From contig JABUEV010000114.1 in the NCBI GenBank assembly GCA_013314865.1, positions 1 through 7,333 on the forward strand: DNA of 7,333 nt, given 5' to 3'. The position numbers were made by a program, and so were the translations under genes. Shown in pieces: positions 1 through 7,082 of this stretch. This stretch comes from Bacteroidales bacterium. GTDB taxonomy: Bacteria; Bacteroidota; Bacteroidia; Bacteroidales; VadinHA17. The notes below the pieces were generated by a model that saw only the letters and a list, made by a program, of their open reading frames with translations, had not been told where the DNA came from and did not search any database. Every line of letters starts with the position of its first letter. Position 1 is the stretch's first letter.

Positions 1-776
1 TTACTCTCAATTTAAGATACGACAATCCCCGCGACAGTCTTAATGCCTGGCCCAACAGGGCCCCTATTGTAACAGGTTTTATTGAAGAAGAAAAACCTGA
101 ACTGCTGGGATTGCAGGAAGCGCTTTATCACCAGTATGAATACCTCGACTCACTGCTTACAGATTACAATTCCATAGGTGTCGGAAGAGATGATGGAGGA
201 AGATCCGGCGAAATGTGCCCTGTCTTCTATCTCAAAGACAGGTTTGACTTTATAAGGACCAAAACATTCTGGCTTTCAGAAACTCCTGAAACACCCGGCT
301 CTCAAGCATGGGGAGCTAACCTCCCAAGGATTGTCACATGGGTGGAACTGAAGGACCGCAACACAGGAAAACATCTCTATTTTTTCAACACCCATTTTGC
401 TCATGACTCTGACTCGGCAAGAATTATGAGTTCTTCATTGCTCCTGCACAGGGTTGATAGTATATCAGCTGGCTCCCCCTTTGTAATTACAGGCGATTTT
501 AACATGACTCATTCCAGCAAGGGTTACTCAATTCTGACAGGACCTTATGAAAGCGTTCCACTGCTGCAAGACACTTATGTTGTTTCGGAAAGAGACCATA
601 CAGGCCCCGCCTATACTTTCAACGGCTTTTCAGATAAAGCAAGGGACGGAAGAATTGACTATGTTTTTGTCAGAAACGGAATACGAGTCCTTCGGCACAG
701 AACTTTTATCATAAAGGAACACGGGATTTTTATTTCCGATCATTGGCCTGTAATGGCACTGATTGAACTTAAATAA
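1..776 (+). CDS. Endonuclease/exonuclease/phosphatase (EEP) family protein, 5' partial
   Basis: The reading frame is open from base 3, so the gene starts off the left edge and 257 codons are visible; the TTG at 111 is internal and is not the start. The motifs of the EEP metal-dependent phosphoesterase fold appear in order: an N-terminal NLRYDNP strand, LQEAL with the metal-binding Glu (codon 117-119), NTHFAHD with a catalytic His, TGDFN, GRIDYVFV, and SDHWPV with the terminal catalytic His near base 740. The segments GVGRDDG and FWLSETPETPGS are typical of the small secreted or periplasmic EEP subfamily of about 280 residues, so probably only a signal peptide and a few residues are missing. 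Family members hydrolyse phosphodiester or phosphomonoester bonds in nucleic acids, lipids or sugars; the substrate here cannot be told. It is convergent with the exporter operon and has no evident functional link to it. The family call is firm; the function is only general. Confidence 0.93.
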   Translation, partial: TLNLRYDNPRDSLNAWPNRAPIVTGFIEEEKPELLGLQEALYHQYEYLDSLLTDYNSIGVGRDDGGRSGEMCPVFYLKDRFDFIRTKTFWLSETPETPGSQAWGANLPRIVTWVELKDRNTGKHLYFFNTHFAHDSDSARIMSSSLLLHRVDSISAGSPFVITGDFNMTHSSKGYSILTGPYESVPLLQDTYVVSERDHTGPAYTFNGFSDKARDGRIDYVFVRNGIRVLRHRTFIIKEHGIFISDHWPVMALIELK

Positions 777-815
777 GTAGTTTTACTATTTGCTGATCTG
801 ATTAATTTTATCTCA

Positions 816-1934
816 TCAGGCAGTCTTTCTGTACTTTCTCACAGCAAACAGGGTAAAAAAGAAAGCTATTGCTATAAGTGACAACAACTCTGTCCGGATG
901 TCACTCATATCCGATCCTTTTAACATTACCATACGGTTAATTCTTATAAGATATGCCACAGGATTGATCTTGTTGAAATATTGAGCCCATAAAGGCATGC
1001 TTTCATAAGGGGTGAAGATCCCGCTCATGAGTATGAAAATTATCATTATGAAAAATGCAACAAACATAAACTGCTGTTGACTTCTGGAGAAAGTTGAAAC
1101 GAAAAGGCCAAGACCCAGTACTGCAACAAGAAATATGGCAGCGCAAAGAAACAGCAGAAGAAGGCTCCCTTCAAAGGGAATGTCAAACGCCAGCTTCCCT
1201 ATGCTCAATCCCAAAGCAAGATCTATCAATCCGATTATAAGAAACGGCAGCATCTTTGCTGTTATAAACTGATATTTCCGTACTGGTGTGACATTTATCT
1301 GTTCAATAGTGCCGGATTCTTTTTCTTTCACAAGATTAAGGCCTGCAAGAAGAAATCCGATTGCAGTGACGAGTATTACCAGAACTCCCGGCATCATGTA
1401 ATATTTATAATTCAGCATTTCGTTGTACCAGTATCTGTTGGTCACCTGGATTCGCTGAATATTGACCTGACCCTGCATGCCAGTTTTATTTAAAAGCAGT
1501 TCTTTATTGAAATCAGCTGTTATGCCGTTTAGATAGGCCCACGACAACTGGGCAGCCACAGCGTTGATTGCATTTATGGACGCCATTATTCCCGCAGGTC
1601 TCCCTGATGTGATGCTTCTGGAAAAACCGGCAGGAATTTCAAGCACAAGGTTGCACTTGTTGCTGTAAAGAAGATTTTCTGCCTCTGAACCGGAAAATGT
1701 CATGTAAGGTATTCTGAAAAAAGGCGAACCTTCAAGTTTACTGATAAGCGCTCGTGATTCAGCTGACATATCCTTGTCCACAAGACAGATTTTTAAATTC
1801 TTAATTTCAAACGTCACAGCCGGAACAAGAATAAGCATCTGAATTATCGGAACACCAAAAATTGCCCTGGAAATAAACTTATTCCTGAATATCTGGATAA
1901 ATTCCTTTCTTATTAGAAATAAAATAGTTCTCAT
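816..1934 (-). CDS. ABC-2 type exporter permease, YbhR-like (last gene of operon)
   Basis: Inner-membrane half of an ABC exporter, 372 residues, the usual length for the family (E. coli YbhR is of similar size). The topology visible by hydrophobicity is one N-terminal membrane helix (about 22-42), a large periplasmic domain (about 43-178), then five helices (about 179-199, 228-248, 256-280, 286-306, 348-366). The conserved cytoplasmic segment EKESGTIEQINVTPV (204-218), which contacts the ATPase in ABC-2 permeases, follows the second helix. NRYWYNEMLNYKYYMMPG (166-183) matches the RNWYNP...YKW...P signature recalled for YbhR. It starts at ATG, 15 bases after the stop of the preceding permease, with no strong ribosome site, and is translated as the distal gene of the cluster. 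It is expected to pair with the 1950-3059 product as a heterodimer. The substrate is unknown. The alternative name is a generic ABC-2 drug permease. Confidence 0.92.
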   Translation of the reverse strand: MRTILFLIRKEFIQIFRNKFISRAIFGVPIIQMLILVPAVTFEIKNLKICLVDKDMSAESRALISKLEGSPFFRIPYMTFSGSEAENLLYSNKCNLVLEIPAGFSRSITSGRPAGIMASINAINAVAAQLSWAYLNGITADFNKELLLNKTGMQGQVNIQRIQVTNRYWYNEMLNYKYYMMPGVLVILVTAIGFLLAGLNLVKEKESGTIEQINVTPVRKYQFITAKMLPFLIIGLIDLALGLSIGKLAFDIPFEGSLLLLFLCAAIFLVAVLGLGLFVSTFSRSQQQFMFVAFFIMIIFILMSGIFTPYESMPLWAQYFNKINPVAYLIRINRMVMLKGSDMSDIRTELLSLIAIAFFFTLFAVRKYRKTA

Positions 1935-1949
1935 TATCTTTCACAATAA

Positions 1950-3059
1950 CTACTGAAGCCTGATTTTAAACTTTCTTAAACTGAGACTTATAAACAGGAC
2001 AGTCATGGCAAGGAGAATCAATGTCTCTTTCCATACAAAGCCAAAGCCTGTTCCTTTTATCATAATGTTTTTTATAATGACTATGAAATATCTTGGAGGC
2101 ATCACAGCGCTGAGATAATTGTATATCTTGGGCATGTTTTCAATGGGGAAAATGAATCCTGACAGTAATACCGTGGGCAACATCATTCCGATCAGTGAGA
2201 TAAAAATTGCCTGCTGCATGGTTGTTGAAACAGTCGAAATAAGAATTCCTGCTGAAAGAGCCATTAGTATATAAAGCATTGAGACAGCCAGAAGGAGCAC
2301 ATAACTGCCCTTGACAGGAAGGCCGAACACAAGCCATGACAGCAGGAGGATCATTATTACGTTAAATACTGAAAGGAAGAAGTAAGGAGTTACTTTTCCA
2401 AGAATAATCTGAATCGGTTTAAGAGGCGATACAAGAAGAACTTCCATAGTGCCGAACTCTTTTTCCCGGGTTATTGTAACTGAGGTCATAAGGGCACAGA
2501 TAAGAATAAGGATAAGTGTGATTACACCCGGCACAAACATAAACTGGCTCTCAAGATTAGGGTTGTAAAGCATTTTTACTTCAGGGACTATAAGTGCCGC
2601 GGAAGCTGTCCCTGTCCGGCCAAGTTCAAGATTAAAACTGTTGACGATTGCCTGCAGGTAATTTGTCACAAGAGTCGCACTGTTTGGCTCTGAACCGTCA
2701 GCAATAATATTCACGCCGGCTTCCCCTTCGCGCATAAGATTCCTGCCGAATCCTTCTTCAAAAACAATAACGGCTTTAGTTGATCCTTTTTTAAAAACCC
2801 TGTCAATGTCTTTATAGCTATACAGATCTTCTGTTTTCCTGAAGAAACCTGAGGAGAGAATTTTTCCTGTGAGTCGTTTTGTTATTTCATCCCGGGAAAG
2901 ATCCAGAACAGCGATTCCGGCATTTTTTATATCCGTCCTGACTGCATATCCGAAAATAAGTATCTGGGCTGCCGGGATTCCGAAGATGATAATAAGGGTC
3001 CGGAAATCCCTGAATATATGCAGGAATTCTTTCTTTACGAAGCCAAAATAGCGTCTCAT
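1950..3059 (-). CDS. ABC-2 type exporter permease, YbhS-like
   Basis: Second inner-membrane permease subunit, 369 residues. It has the same architecture as its downstream neighbour: a first helix at about 22-40, a periplasmic domain at about 41-172, then helices near 174-195, 224-246, 253-275, 284-306 and 344-362. The motif REKEFGTMEVLLVSP (198-212) is the typical ABC-2 coupling region. The periplasmic segment DGSEPNSATLVTNYLQ (121-136) closely resembles the DGSEPNTA stretch recalled for E. coli YbhS, and MPPRYFIVIIKNIMIKG (320-336) is the usual C-terminal family signature. The ATG lies 3 bases after the stop of the ATPase gene 3063-3800, so translational coupling is likely. The two permeases are clearly paralogous but well diverged, which supports a heterodimer. 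No defects were seen. Confidence 0.93.
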   Translation of the reverse strand: MRRYFGFVKKEFLHIFRDFRTLIIIFGIPAAQILIFGYAVRTDIKNAGIAVLDLSRDEITKRLTGKILSSGFFRKTEDLYSYKDIDRVFKKGSTKAVIVFEEGFGRNLMREGEAGVNIIADGSEPNSATLVTNYLQAIVNSFNLELGRTGTASAALIVPEVKMLYNPNLESQFMFVPGVITLILILICALMTSVTITREKEFGTMEVLLVSPLKPIQIILGKVTPYFFLSVFNVIMILLLSWLVFGLPVKGSYVLLLAVSMLYILMALSAGILISTVSTTMQQAIFISLIGMMLPTVLLSGFIFPIENMPKIYNYLSAVMPPRYFIVIIKNIMIKGTGFGFVWKETLILLAMTVLFISLSLRKFKIRLQ

Positions 3060-3062
3060 AAT

Positions 3063-3800
3063 TCAGTTTTTTAATGGCCTGGCTATCCTCACAAAAACCT
3101 GTTCGATGGTTTCAGCATTATATTGTTTTTTTAGGTTTTCAGGGGTGTCGATGGCGACAATTCTGCCTTCACTCATTATTGAAACCCTGTCGCAATATTC
3201 TGCTTCATCCATGTAATGGGTTGTAACAAAAATTGTAATCCCTTTTGATGCTGTTTCCCATATCATTTCCCAGAACTGCCGTCGTGTAACGGGATCGACT
3301 CCTCCGGTGGGCTCATCTAAAAAGACTATCCTGGGGTTGTGAATTATTGCAACAGAGAATGCAAGCTTCTGTTTGAGTCCGAGAGGAAGATCAACTATAA
3401 GCCTGGTTTCATATTCTTCAAAGCGGAGCTGTTTCAGAAGCTTGTTTTTACGTTCCCTGAGGCTTTGATTGTCAAGTCCGTAAATGCCTCCATACAGGAC
3501 TATATTTTCGCTGACGGTGAGATCATCATACAGTGAAAACTTCTGACACATGTATCCTATGTTCTTTTTAATCTTTTCAGAGTCCTTACTGACATCATAT
3601 CCTGCAACTGTAACCTCTCCCGAGGTTGGCTCCAGAAGGCCTGACAGAATCCTCAGAGCTGTTGTCTTGCCTGCTCCGTTTGCTCCCAGAAATCCGAAAA
3701 TCTCACCCTCGTAAACTTCAAAACAAAGGTTATCGTTGGCAGTAAAGTTTCCGAACTTCTTCACCAGGTTTTTTACCGAAATGACTGATTTGCCTGTCAT
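3063..3800 (-). CDS. ABC exporter ATPase, YbhF C-terminal-domain-like (LPLG signature)
   Basis: Cytoplasmic nucleotide-binding subunit of 245 residues, a single domain. Walker A is GANGAGKTT (39-47), the Q-loop glutamine is Q86 in GYMCQKFSLYDDLTV, Walker B is IVFLDEP with E163, the D-loop is GGVD (166-169), and the H-loop histidine is H195 in VTTHYMDEAEYCDR. The signature motif is not LSGG but LPLGLKQKL (138-146). I recall LPLG as the form found in the second ATPase half of fused YbhF/RbbA-type proteins, so this gene appears to be the free-standing counterpart of that half. It lacks a long C-terminal extension. It sits between the partner ATPase (18-base gap) and the first permease (3-base gap). 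Inference: it binds and hydrolyses ATP in the composite site completed by the LSGG motif of the partner ATPase. Confidence 0.95.
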   Translation of the reverse strand: MTGKSVISVKNLVKKFGNFTANDNLCFEVYEGEIFGFLGANGAGKTTALRILSGLLEPTSGEVTVAGYDVSKDSEKIKKNIGYMCQKFSLYDDLTVSENIVLYGGIYGLDNQSLRERKNKLLKQLRFEEYETRLIVDLPLGLKQKLAFSVAIIHNPRIVFLDEPTGGVDPVTRRQFWEMIWETASKGITIFVTTHYMDEAEYCDRVSIMSEGRIVAIDTPENLKKQYNAETIEQVFVRIARPLKN

Positions 3801-3818
3801 ATTAAATTTTTCAGCTTT

Positions 3819-4757
3819 TCAAAATATTTGATCTGTATTTTTCTGGTCGCTGTTTTCCATGAGCTCCAGAAATCTGTCTTCAATTCCCGCCTTGGTTTCC
3901 TGTATGGTTACATCTGTCAGTCCGCATTTAATCAGATATTCTGATAATGAATTATCGTAAGAGTCCCCTTTGAAAGTTGTATGCACTGAATCACCGAAAG
4001 GAAAGGCAGTGACTGTTTCAGGATATTTTCTCAGCGCGTTGATAAGGCTGTACTTATCGCCTGCCCTGATTCTGAAGAGTCTGCGTGAAAAGCTGTCTCT
4101 TATTTTAAGCGGAGCATCAACTGAGAGAATTCTTCCGTTTTGAATCAGTGCTACTCTGCTGCATCTCATGGCTTCATCCATATATGGAGTCGATACAATT
4201 ACAGAGATGCCGTATTCCTTTAAACGCTCAAGCATAGCCCAGAACTCTGTTCTTGACACTGCATCGACACCTGTAGTTGGTTCATCAAGAATCAGAAGCT
4301 TTGGCTTATGAATCAGTGCGCATGAGAGGGCGAGTTTCTGTTTCATGCCTCCTGACAGGTTACCTGCAAGCCTTTTTCTGAAAGGTTCAATATGGGAGTA
4401 AATATCAGCAATGAGGTAGTAGTTTTCTTCAACCGAAGCACCGAATACTGTAGCGTAAAACTTAAGATTCTCCTCAACTGTAAGGTCCTGATACAGGCTG
4501 AATCTTCCGGGCATATAGCCTATCTCCCGCCTGAGTGATTTAAAACCTGAAACGGAATCGAGACCGAGTACTTTCATAGATCCGCTGTCGGGCAGAAGCA
4601 GTGTGGCAATAATCCTGAAGAGAGTGGTTTTGCCTGATCCGTCCGGCCCGATGAATCCGAATATCTCATTCACGTTTACCTCAAACGAGACATCATAGAG
4701 GGCAGTTATGTTGCCAAATTTTTTACTGATATTCACCGATTCAATGACAGGTGCCAT
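3819..4757 (-). CDS. ABC exporter ATPase, YbhF N-terminal-domain-like, degenerate Q- and H-loops
   Basis: Cytoplasmic nucleotide-binding subunit of 312 residues. Walker A is GPDGSGKTT (37-45), the signature is a canonical LSGGMKQKL (134-142), Walker B is LLILDEP with E159, and the D-loop is TGVD (162-165). Two conserved catalytic-cycle residues are replaced: the Q-loop position has Gly84 (YMPGRFSLY, where the partner has YMCQKFSLY), and the H-loop position has Pro191 (VSTPYMDEA, where the partner has VTTHYMDEA). Residues about 220-312 form a C-terminal extension absent from the partner ATPase, ending in GIEDRFLELM, which is typical of the tail of drug-export ATPases. The GPDG Walker A and intact LSGG fit the first half of tandem YbhF-type ATPases. 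It is the third transport gene of the operon, 11 bases after the adaptor. It probably dimerises with the 3063-3800 product rather than with itself. Confidence 0.94.
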   Translation of the reverse strand: MAPVIESVNISKKFGNITALYDVSFEVNVNEIFGFIGPDGSGKTTLFRIIATLLLPDSGSMKVLGLDSVSGFKSLRREIGYMPGRFSLYQDLTVEENLKFYATVFGASVEENYYLIADIYSHIEPFRKRLAGNLSGGMKQKLALSCALIHKPKLLILDEPTTGVDAVSRTEFWAMLERLKEYGISVIVSTPYMDEAMRCSRVALIQNGRILSVDAPLKIRDSFSRRLFRIRAGDKYSLINALRKYPETVTAFPFGDSVHTTFKGDSYDNSLSEYLIKCGLTDVTIQETKAGIEDRFLELMENSDQKNTDQIF

Positions 4758-4768
4758 ATTAGTTCCGG

Positions 4769-5656
4769 TTATTTTGTGAAAATTACTTCTCCGGGCATGC
4801 CTGCCTTGAGACTTCCGTCGTTTAACACATCAATTAGTACTGCATAAACCAGCAATACGCGTTCTTCCTTTGTCTGGATTATTTTCGGTGTGAATTCGGC
4901 TTTCTCTGCTATATGGCTAATGGTTCCTGAAAAGGTTTTGTAACCTTTTTTGCCGTCATCTGTCCTGACTGTACACTGTTCACCGATTTTTAATGAAGAT
5001 ATTATTGAACCGCTCACATACGCCCTGAGCTTTATGACAGACAGGTCTGCCACTTTAGCGACCGGCTTGCCTGCCACTGTCACTTCTCCTTCTTCTGCAT
5101 ATTTCTCGATAAGAGTACCTTTAATAGGGCTTCTTATGAAACACCTTGATATCTGTTCGTTGAGGGTTGCTTTTTTCGAACGGTAAACTTCAAGTTCAGC
5201 TGCAACAGAGGTTTTCTGTGTGTTGTTTGCTGCAATCTGTTTCTCAAGAACTGCCATCTGTCCTTTCAGGTCATCATACTGTTTCTGTGTGGCAGCATCA
5301 TTCCTGAGCATGTTTTCTATCCGGGCAAGGTCGGTTTTAAGGTTTGATATCTGCTGGCTAATAATCTCGTTCTGAGCATTTATTGAAGAGACTTTAGTGC
5401 TTATGCTCCTTATCCCGGCATTAAGCTCTTCTTTCTGCAGATGAAAAACAGCAGTATCCACCAGGGCTATCAGGTCGTCCCTTTCAACAGGCATTCCTTC
5501 CTTGAAATTGAATTGCCTTATTTTTCCGCTTGTCTCTGACGAAACAATGACTTCAGTTGCTTCAAAATTTCCGTAAGCATCTGCCTGGTCGGCTTTCTCC
5601 CTGCATGCATATTGAAGAAGGAGTGCAAAAATTAATAATCCTTTCAGGGTTTTCAT
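4769..5656 (-). CDS. HlyD/YbhG-like periplasmic adaptor, probable lipoprotein
   Basis: Membrane-fusion (adaptor) subunit that should bridge the inner-membrane ABC pump and the outer-membrane channel; 295 residues. The N-terminus is a short hydrophobic signal ending at Cys18 (LLLQYAC), an imperfect lipobox, so the protein is probably lipid-anchored in the periplasm rather than held by a transmembrane helix. The first half of the lipoyl/barrel-sandwich domain is about 30-68 (VSSETSGKIRQFNFKEGMPV). A two-helix coiled coil covers about 71-172, with a hairpin tip near 112-127 (LRNDAATQKQYD) where TolC-type channels normally dock. The second lipoyl half is about 174-205 (IRSPIKGTLI, EEGEVTVAGKPVAKVAD). 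A beta-barrel domain follows, with TPKIIQTKEERVLLVYAV (256-273) and a terminal LKAGMPGEV, both characteristic of the YbhG/EmrA-like branch. The ATG is 44 bases after the upstream channel gene and has no ribosome-site consensus. Confidence 0.93.
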   Translation of the reverse strand: MKTLKGLLIFALLLQYACREKADQADAYGNFEATEVIVSSETSGKIRQFNFKEGMPVERDDLIALVDTAVFHLQKEELNAGIRSISTKVSSINAQNEIISQQISNLKTDLARIENMLRNDAATQKQYDDLKGQMAVLEKQIAANNTQKTSVAAELEVYRSKKATLNEQISRCFIRSPIKGTLIEKYAEEGEVTVAGKPVAKVADLSVIKLRAYVSGSIISSLKIGEQCTVRTDDGKKGYKTFSGTISHIAEKAEFTPKIIQTKEERVLLVYAVLIDVLNDGSLKAGMPGEVIFTK

Positions 5657-5700
5657 ATTGTTGAAGTTGTGTATTAATAATATTTGACCGGTTTAATAAA

Positions 5701-6999
5701 TCATTCCAGATCCTGACCGCTTATGTTAAGGCACTGGATTTTTGTCATTGCCAGGTTTATTTTATGTATTTCATGGTTTAGAACAGCCTGCTGTTCGCTG
5801 TTTATTTCATTTAACAGCTCAGTGGCAGTGATGGTGCCGTTTTCAAATTTTGATTCAGCCGCAGAAGTGATTCGCTTTCTTATATTTATAAGCTCAATAT
5901 CTGATTTAATTAATGATTCAAGGTTCCGGACCTCGGCATTTTTCACTTCAAGTTGTCTCAGCAGGTTATCAGATAAATCTTCCTTTCGTTTCTCAATTAT
6001 TTTTTGCTGAATGGAGATTATTTGTTTTTCATTCCTTGCCTTGTTCCAGTCAAAAATATTCCATTTGATACCTGCTCCGAGAATATAATAGGTGTCAAAT
6101 TCATCCTTAAAAAAGTTATTCCCGGGAGGGTTACCATATCCAAGTGTGGCAAAGCCAAATGCTTTTGGCATCCGACTGCTCTTTAGCGCTTCCAGACCTG
6201 CAGTGAGCTGTTCTTTCTTCAGTTCGAGCAATTCAAGCTCCGGCCGCGATAGTTCAGCGTCCAATTCTTCAGGTATATCTGGAATCATCAGCTTTGTTCC
6301 TGAATCAATTTCGGTTCCGGTCAGATCTTCAAGCATATTTACATAAGCTTCCCTTCTTATTTCAGTCTCGGCAATCTGCTGGTTCAGTTTAATTTTCTCC
6401 GAGGCAAGAACATCAATGTCCGATTTCAGTATCATGCCGTTACTGAGCGCTGACTGCATGGCCGAAATACGTTTTTCAAGGGTTTCAAGAAAAGTTCCAA
6501 GTAATTGTTTCTGATGTTCGAGGAGTATTATTGTGAAGTAACAGGCAGTCACCTGATCACGCAGTTTGTAAAGATCAGTTTCTGCCTGTTTTTCATTCAG
6601 TTTAAGGTTTGTTTGTTCAATTTTTCTTGCGCTTTTAATTGCCCCGCCGTCAAAAATCACCTGGTTAATATCGAGAGTAACCTTGTACTGGTCATGGGGC
6701 ATGGGCTTAATTGCATCTGCAATGCCCGGAACTGGTATGGTTCCAAGAGCATTTTTCAGGTCAATGACTGAAGAGTTGTAAATTACACTTCCGTTTGCAT
6801 CAAGAGTCGGCAGCCATCCTTTCAACAGGTTACGGTCTCTTAACTGCCAGATATCTGAGTAATTTTCTTTTTCTGTCGCAATTGCTGACGCTACAGCGGC
6901 TCTGTCCCAGCATTCCTTAAGCGAGACTGTTTTCTGAGCCTCTGCGACAGGACTGAGCATTAATGCTGTCATGCATAAAATGATATAATTTATCTTCAT
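5701..6999 (-). CDS. TolC-family outer-membrane efflux factor
   Basis: Outer-membrane and periplasmic channel subunit for the exporter, 432 residues. There is a Sec-type signal peptide with likely cleavage after AEA (residue 21), followed at once by the OMF hallmark VSLKECWDRA. The protein shows the family's internal duplication: beta-strand segments near 61-76 (GWLPTLDANG) and 105-119 (YKVTLDINQVIFDGG), then long helices (about 121-225, including NGMILKSDIDVLASEKIKLNQQ). In the second half, strands near 278-316 (ending GIKWNIFDWNKARNEKQ) are followed by helices 320-425, including FENGTITATELLNEINSEQQ. The length is typical. It is the first transport gene after the TetR regulator and is separated from it by 76 bases holding a repeat and a candidate operator. 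The E. coli ybhGFSR locus has no such gene of its own and is expected to use TolC. The start is supported by the signal peptide beginning directly at this ATG. Confidence 0.94.
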   Translation of the reverse strand: MKINYIILCMTALMLSPVAEAQKTVSLKECWDRAAVASAIATEKENYSDIWQLRDRNLLKGWLPTLDANGSVIYNSSVIDLKNALGTIPVPGIADAIKPMPHDQYKVTLDINQVIFDGGAIKSARKIEQTNLKLNEKQAETDLYKLRDQVTACYFTIILLEHQKQLLGTFLETLEKRISAMQSALSNGMILKSDIDVLASEKIKLNQQIAETEIRREAYVNMLEDLTGTEIDSGTKLMIPDIPEELDAELSRPELELLELKKEQLTAGLEALKSSRMPKAFGFATLGYGNPPGNNFFKDEFDTYYILGAGIKWNIFDWNKARNEKQIISIQQKIIEKRKEDLSDNLLRQLEVKNAEVRNLESLIKSDIELINIRKRITSAAESKFENGTITATELLNEINSEQQAVLNHEIHKINLAMTKIQCLNISGQDLE

Positions 7000-7008
7000 T
7001 ATATTTTG

Positions 7009-7024
7009 TGTTAAAATGTTAACA
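7009..7024. promoter_or_regulatory. Inverted repeat, candidate TetR-type operator
   Basis: TGTTAA (7009-7014) and TTAACA (7019-7024) form a perfect 6-base inverted repeat with a 4-base spacer; the right half is itself an 8-base palindrome, TGTTAACA (7017-7024). It lies 10-25 bases upstream of the ATG of the outer-membrane factor gene, where binding of a repressor dimer would block transcription of the transport genes. TetR regulators usually bind palindromes of about 15-20 bases. I could not find a clean Bacteroidetes promoter (TAnnTTTG) in this gap, so the promoter itself is not called, and the site could be a chance palindrome in AT-rich DNA. Confidence 0.35.
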
Positions 7025-7040
7025 ATAAGATTTTTCTATC

Positions 7041-7082
7041 CAAACTTTTAAACCACAAACCATAAACTCCAAACCCTAAACC
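7041..7082. repeat. Degenerate 7-base tandem repeat, NNAAACC (telomere-like)
   Basis: AAAC occurs at 7050, 7057, 7064, 7071 and 7078, an exact 7-base period. The units are TTAAACC, ACAAACC, ATAAACT, CCAAACC and CTAAACC. A sixth AAAC at 7042 is out of phase by one base. On the operon strand the unit reads GGTTTNN. The repeat fills roughly half of the gap between the regulator and the outer-membrane factor gene, and it covers the regulator's stop codon. Its role is unknown. It could be a simple low-complexity intergenic tract produced by slippage, or a dispersed spacer repeat of the genome. Confidence 0.75.

Noticed and set aside
1..776. The EEP protein as part of the exporter system
   Set aside because: It is on the opposite strand, convergent with the operon, and belongs to a generic phosphoesterase family with no known link to this exporter type.
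777..815. Possible bidirectional terminator between the convergent genes: a 7-base stem around 775-791 and CTGAT/ATCAG at 793-797 and 815-819
   Set aside because: The first stem is AT-rich with a G-T wobble, the second is only 5 bases with a 17-base loop, and neither is followed by a T-run. Termination is expected here from the convergent layout, but the sequence does not show a convincing hairpin.
2140..2337. Minus-strand 65-codon frame and the plus-strand frames at 2869-3051, 3339-3536 and 4950-5186 inside the ABC and adaptor genes
   Set aside because: All lie inside genes whose own frames carry conserved motifs, and none has a recognisable product or start context.
3063..3800. The LPLG signature as evidence of a decayed, non-functional ATPase
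   Set aside because: All other catalytic motifs are intact and the same substitution is familiar from the second half of YbhF-type tandem ATPases, so it is a family trait rather than decay.
6505..6771. Plus-strand open frame of 88 codons inside the outer-membrane factor gene, plus similar ones at 5723-6010, 6004-6186 and 6092-6346
   Set aside because: They lie wholly antisense within a gene with clear family motifs and encode low-complexity Ser/Phe/Leu-rich translations with no recognisable domain, so they are shadows.
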